From NCBI GenBank assembly GCA_900110015.1, contig FOCD01000001.1:558001-622000 (forward strand): a DNA stretch of 64,000 nt, given 5' to 3'. The position numbers and the translations under genes are program-made. Position 1 is the stretch's first letter. Each line of letters opens with the position of its first letter. The notes beneath the pieces are model-generated. The model was not told the origin of the DNA. It searched no databases and saw nothing but the letters and a program-made list of their open reading frames with translations. Below, one piece after another: positions 61,049 to 64,000 of the stretch. Source of the stretch: Terribacillus saccharophilus. Its GTDB lineage: Bacteria > Bacillota > Bacilli > Bacillales > Amphibacillaceae.

Positions 61049-62575
61049 GTGGGAAAACAATCATTATTGAAAGGTACGATCATTCTTGCAGTTGCTGCTT
61101 GCTACAGCAAGCTGATCGGATTCATAAACGGAATCGTTTTGTCACGGCTCTTAGGCCCGGAAGGAATCGGACTGGCGATGATGGCAATGCCGATAACCGG
61201 TCTCCTGATTGCTATTACAGGCTTTGGATTGGAAGTGGCGGTAGCCAATTTGGTGGCAGAGAATAATGCGACGAATAATCGGACAAGACTGCGGCACGTC
61301 CTTTCCCTTTCATTTCTGATAACAGGGACTTTGGGAATTATCACATCCTTGCTACTGCTTGGACTGATCCACTACGTTCCAGGACTTTTATTTGCAGATG
61401 AACGTGCCATATACACATTCACAGCTATCATCCCGATTATACCGATTGTCGCGATTTCTTCTATCTTGAAAGGTTACTTTCATGGCAAACAGTATATGTC
61501 ACCTGGGGCCTTCGCTTCTATTCTGGAGCAGAGTGTTCAGCTTGTAGTTACGTATATGCTCGTTCAATATTTGCTTCCTTACGGTTTAGGTGTTGCTGCT
61601 GCAGGTGCTGTGATCAGCATGGTCATCGGCGAAGCAATCTCTTTAGGTGTATTGATTGTAGCGTTCAACAGGCAAAAAGAATTCAAATGGCGTTTCTTTC
61701 ATATTGTTCGGGATCTCATCCGTGACGGTAAACAGCATACACGAGATTTGATTCGTGTCGCACTCCCAAATACCGGCAGTCATTTGGTCAATAGTTTTGC
61801 TGGAGTTCTATTACCAATAATTATTACCCACAGTTTTCTTACAGCAGGGCTTACTGCCGAGACTGCTACCAAAACTTACGGCCTTTTAATGGGCTATGTC
61901 ATGCCGCTAGTGTTTGTTCCGACATTTATCACGCATTCCTTATCGACCAATCTGTTGCCGTCCATTAGTGACTTGTATGCACGTCGTCAATTTCAGCAGA
62001 TGTACAGCAACATCAACCAAGTGATCAACGTTACGATGATGATTTGTATTCCGTGGGCGCTGTTTCTTTACTTTTTCGCCACCGAATTGACAGGTTTATT
62101 TTATCACTCGGAGGAAGCAGGGCTTCTTATTCAGAAGATGATCTTCTGTTTTATGCTCAGCTATTTACAGATTCCGCTGCAGGCCGTGCTAATTGGAATT
62201 GGGAAAAGCAGTGTCGTACTATACAACAATCTGATTGCAGCGCTTGCCAGTCTTTTAATGATTTACTTTGTTGCTTCTCAGCCGAGCATGGGTGTAAATG
62301 GAGTTATACTCGGTCTGAACTTGGGAGAAGTGCTTGGCACAGTACTTCATTTTGCAAGTTTATACCAGGCTGTACGCTTTCCCTTTAGCTTTGCCAGGTT
62401 TTATAAGCTCCTTATTGCCATCGTTTGTATGGCATCATGTGCGATCTTCCTTTATATGACACTGGACTCGTACATTTCGAATGGTTATGTGCTGCTTAGC
62501 AGTGTATTGCTCGTTTCTGCCAGTTTCTATATGCTCCTTCTTCACAGATTCCGACTGTTCAAACAAGAGCTGTAA
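61049..62575 (+). CDS. Polysaccharide flippase, SpoVB/MATE-MVF type
   Basis: 508-residue membrane protein with 14 helices of the MOP flippase superfamily, as for SpoVB and MurJ-type lipid II flippases: KGTIILAVAACYSKLIGFINGIVLSRLLGPEGIGLAMMAMP at the N-terminus and LPNTGSHLVNSFAGVLLPIII in the middle. GTG 61049 has GAGG at eight bases; GTG 61040 overlaps it. SpoVB itself is likely, but other Bacillus genomes carry several paralogues, so the exact role is open. Confidence 0.8.
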   Translation: MGKQSLLKGTIILAVAACYSKLIGFINGIVLSRLLGPEGIGLAMMAMPITGLLIAITGFGLEVAVANLVAENNATNNRTRLRHVLSLSFLITGTLGIITSLLLLGLIHYVPGLLFADERAIYTFTAIIPIIPIVAISSILKGYFHGKQYMSPGAFASILEQSVQLVVTYMLVQYLLPYGLGVAAAGAVISMVIGEAISLGVLIVAFNRQKEFKWRFFHIVRDLIRDGKQHTRDLIRVALPNTGSHLVNSFAGVLLPIIITHSFLTAGLTAETATKTYGLLMGYVMPLVFVPTFITHSLSTNLLPSISDLYARRQFQQMYSNINQVINVTMMICIPWALFLYFFATELTGLFYHSEEAGLLIQKMIFCFMLSYLQIPLQAVLIGIGKSSVVLYNNLIAALASLLMIYFVASQPSMGVNGVILGLNLGEVLGTVLHFASLYQAVRFPFSFARFYKLLIAIVCMASCAIFLYMTLDSYISNGYVLLSSVLLVSASFYMLLLHRFRLFKQEL

Positions 62576-62640
62576 CAGAATCATGCTTGAAGCCGATAAT
62601 TCCGCTGGGTTATACTTATACTAGTAATTGAGGTGAAGAA

Positions 62641-63861
62641 ATGTATAAACTATTAACACATAATGACCTGGACGGTGTCGGCTGCGGTATTTTAGCTACA
62701 CTTGCTTTTGGAGAGGATGTTGAGATCCGCTATAATTCCATCAGCAGTCTGAATGAAGAAGTAAAGAAATTCCTAGCCGATGAAACACAGCATGAGAGAG
62801 CACTTTGGGTAACTGATTTGGCTGTGAACGAAGAAAATGAAGCTGCTATCAGCACTTTCATCAAATCTGGCGGAAAAGCCCGGCTTGTGGACCATCACAA
62901 AACAAGTGAGCACTTGAATGCCCATGATTGGGCATGGATTGCGACAAAGGAAGAAGATGGAACTCCTACGTCAGCTACAAGTATGTTATACGACGTTCTT
63001 GTCAAAGAAGGATATCTAGAAAAAACCAAGGCAGTAAGCGAATTTGTCGAGCTTGTTCGCCAATACGATACATGGGAATGGGAGAAAAGAAATAATGAAG
63101 CTGCCAAGCAGCTAAACGCACTTCTCTTCCTCCAAAGCATCGAAGAATTTGCAGATGAGATGATACAACGTCTGCAGCATAATGATACATTCGTTTTCAG
63201 CGACTTGGAGGAGAAATTACTTCAAGTACAAGACGCTCAAACAGCACGCTATATTCGCAAGAAAAGGAAACAAGTTGTTCCTATTAAGACAGATACATAT
63301 CTAGCTGGAGTTGTTCATGCAGAATCATATCTCTCTGAATTGGGTAATGACCTAGGCAAGACGTTCCCTCATCTTGATTTAATCATTATGATTATGATGG
63401 GCACCAAACGGATGAGCCTTCGCACAATTCATGATGATGTGGATGTATCTGCTTTTGCAGGCAACTACGGCGGAGGCGGTCATCAGAAAGCTTCTGGAGC
63501 TTCCCTGACTGAGGAAGCATTCGATTTATTTGTAAAAAATGCGTTCGACTTGCAAACATTGCGACCTGATGCGGTAGATAACAAATATAATGTCCCAGAG
63601 AACGATCTTGGGACGCTGTATGTAAATGAGCAGAATGACAAGTTCCTCATTGTGCAGCAAAACCGCAAATTTTATATTATGAAAAATCAGCAGCCCGCAG
63701 ACATCGGATTTGATTCCTTTGAGGAAGCTGAGAAGCATCTGAAGCGGGAGGAGCTTGCTTTCCTCGTTACAGATCATCGCTATGTAAAATACTTGAGCGA
63801 ACGCGTGAAGAAACAAGATATCATCGTGAATCAGCCAATCCAAAAAAATCAAGAAAACTAA
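62641..63861 (+). CDS. nrnB: Oligoribonuclease NrnB-like DHH phosphoesterase
   Basis: 406 residues of the DHH/DHHA1 family, degrading short RNA oligomers. Motifs: HNDLDGVGCG at the N-terminus, a DLAVNEE segment, VDHHKT as the DHH box, DTWEW, and DHHA1 motif FAGNYGGGGHQKASGASL near residue 285. The C-terminal extension (300-406) resembles B. subtilis YngD/NrnB rather than NrnA. A shared terminator follows. Confidence 0.9.
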   Translation: MYKLLTHNDLDGVGCGILATLAFGEDVEIRYNSISSLNEEVKKFLADETQHERALWVTDLAVNEENEAAISTFIKSGGKARLVDHHKTSEHLNAHDWAWIATKEEDGTPTSATSMLYDVLVKEGYLEKTKAVSEFVELVRQYDTWEWEKRNNEAAKQLNALLFLQSIEEFADEMIQRLQHNDTFVFSDLEEKLLQVQDAQTARYIRKKRKQVVPIKTDTYLAGVVHAESYLSELGNDLGKTFPHLDLIIMIMMGTKRMSLRTIHDDVDVSAFAGNYGGGGHQKASGASLTEEAFDLFVKNAFDLQTLRPDAVDNKYNVPENDLGTLYVNEQNDKFLIVQQNRKFYIMKNQQPADIGFDSFEEAEKHLKREELAFLVTDHRYVKYLSERVKKQDIIVNQPIQKNQEN

Positions 63862-63863
63862 TA

Positions 63864-63899
63864 AAAAGGCGGAAGACACTTAAGTGTTTTCCGCCTTTT
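63864..63899. terminator. Bidirectional terminator
   Basis: AAAAGGCGGAAGACACT / AGTGTTTTCCGCCTTTT long stem with one mismatch; T tracts on both strands. Confidence 0.9.
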
Positions 63900-63901
63900 C
63901 T

Positions 63902-64000
63902 TTATGGTCCCTCAGCAGTCGCAATAGCTCGTTCTATCAAAAGAATATCATCATGAATTAAGCTTCGAATTTGTGGTTCAGGACATCTCTTATACTCATC
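63902..64000 (-). CDS. C-terminal end of an unknown protein, cut by the window edge
   Basis: Minus-strand frame open from the edge to TAA at 63904-63902, 32 residues: begins DEYKRCPEPQIRSLIHDD and ends AIATAEGP. It abuts the bidirectional terminator, which supports it being a real gene end. The product cannot be named. Confidence 0.5.
   Translation of the reverse strand, partial: DEYKRCPEPQIRSLIHDDILLIERAIATAEGP

Overview
The window looks like chromosome of a spore-forming, pigmented member of the Bacillaceae. The evidence is a Bacillus subtilis-like gene order at the left (ponA-recU-yppC...yppE...cotD...ypsA-gpsB-rnpB-ypsC-ypwA), a class B RNase P RNA, a CotD coat protein, LexA/DinR-type SOS boxes and Bacillus-style sigma-A, sigma-B and sigma-K promoter matches. 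The carotenoid operon and the sulfolipid genes resemble halotolerant genera such as Halobacillus or Terribacillus, but the genus cannot be proved from the window alone. No tRNA, CRISPR array, prophage or intact insertion sequence was seen.

Layout. 1-5.2 kb: 5'-complete ponA (its C-terminal end runs off the left edge) and recU, divergent from yppC, yppE and cdd. 5.2-14.2 kb: an eight-gene C30-carotenoid operon (three CrtN/CrtP-type oxidoreductases, a CrtM-type synthase, a CruF-type hydratase, a glycosyltransferase, an acyltransferase and type 2 IPP isomerase) behind a near-consensus sigma-B promoter. 14.2-19 kb: cotD, ypsA, gpsB, rnpB, an rRNA methyltransferase and an M32 carboxypeptidase. 19-25 kb: RNase H-like protein, queuosine-precursor transporter, cold-shock protein, DUF72, HD hydrolase, thyA-dfrA and small proteins. 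25.2-29.2 kb: a tightly coupled three-gene operon of unknown product (PlsY acyltransferase, GNAT-aminotransferase fusion, LtaS-like phosphoglycerol transferase). 29.4-43 kb: cystine symporter, an SOS-controlled YolD-like locus, sbcDC, msrAB, TerC- and AbrB-type membrane proteins, an M14 peptidase and ferredoxin. 43-49 kb: two FAD/Rieske oxidoreductase paralogues flanking an acylphosphatase, then sqdB-sqdX behind a PhoP-box array. 49-56.9 kb: quinone oxidoreductase, a decayed LysR gene, muropeptide-salvage enzymes NagZ/NamZ, an AT-rich gene-free stretch, and a VmlR-like ABC-F resistance gene with an elaborate attenuator. 57-64 kb: a DUF5058 transporter/M20 hydrolase operon with a perfect 14-bp palindrome, a SpoVB-like flippase and NrnB.

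Themes. Much of the accessory content concerns the envelope: carotenoid glycolipid, sulfolipid, a possible novel amino- or phosphoglycerolipid, and muropeptide salvage. Several control sites can be read directly: sigma-B for pigment, Pho boxes for sulfolipid, paired LexA boxes for the YolD-like pair, and competing RNA hairpins for the antibiotic-resistance ABC-F gene.
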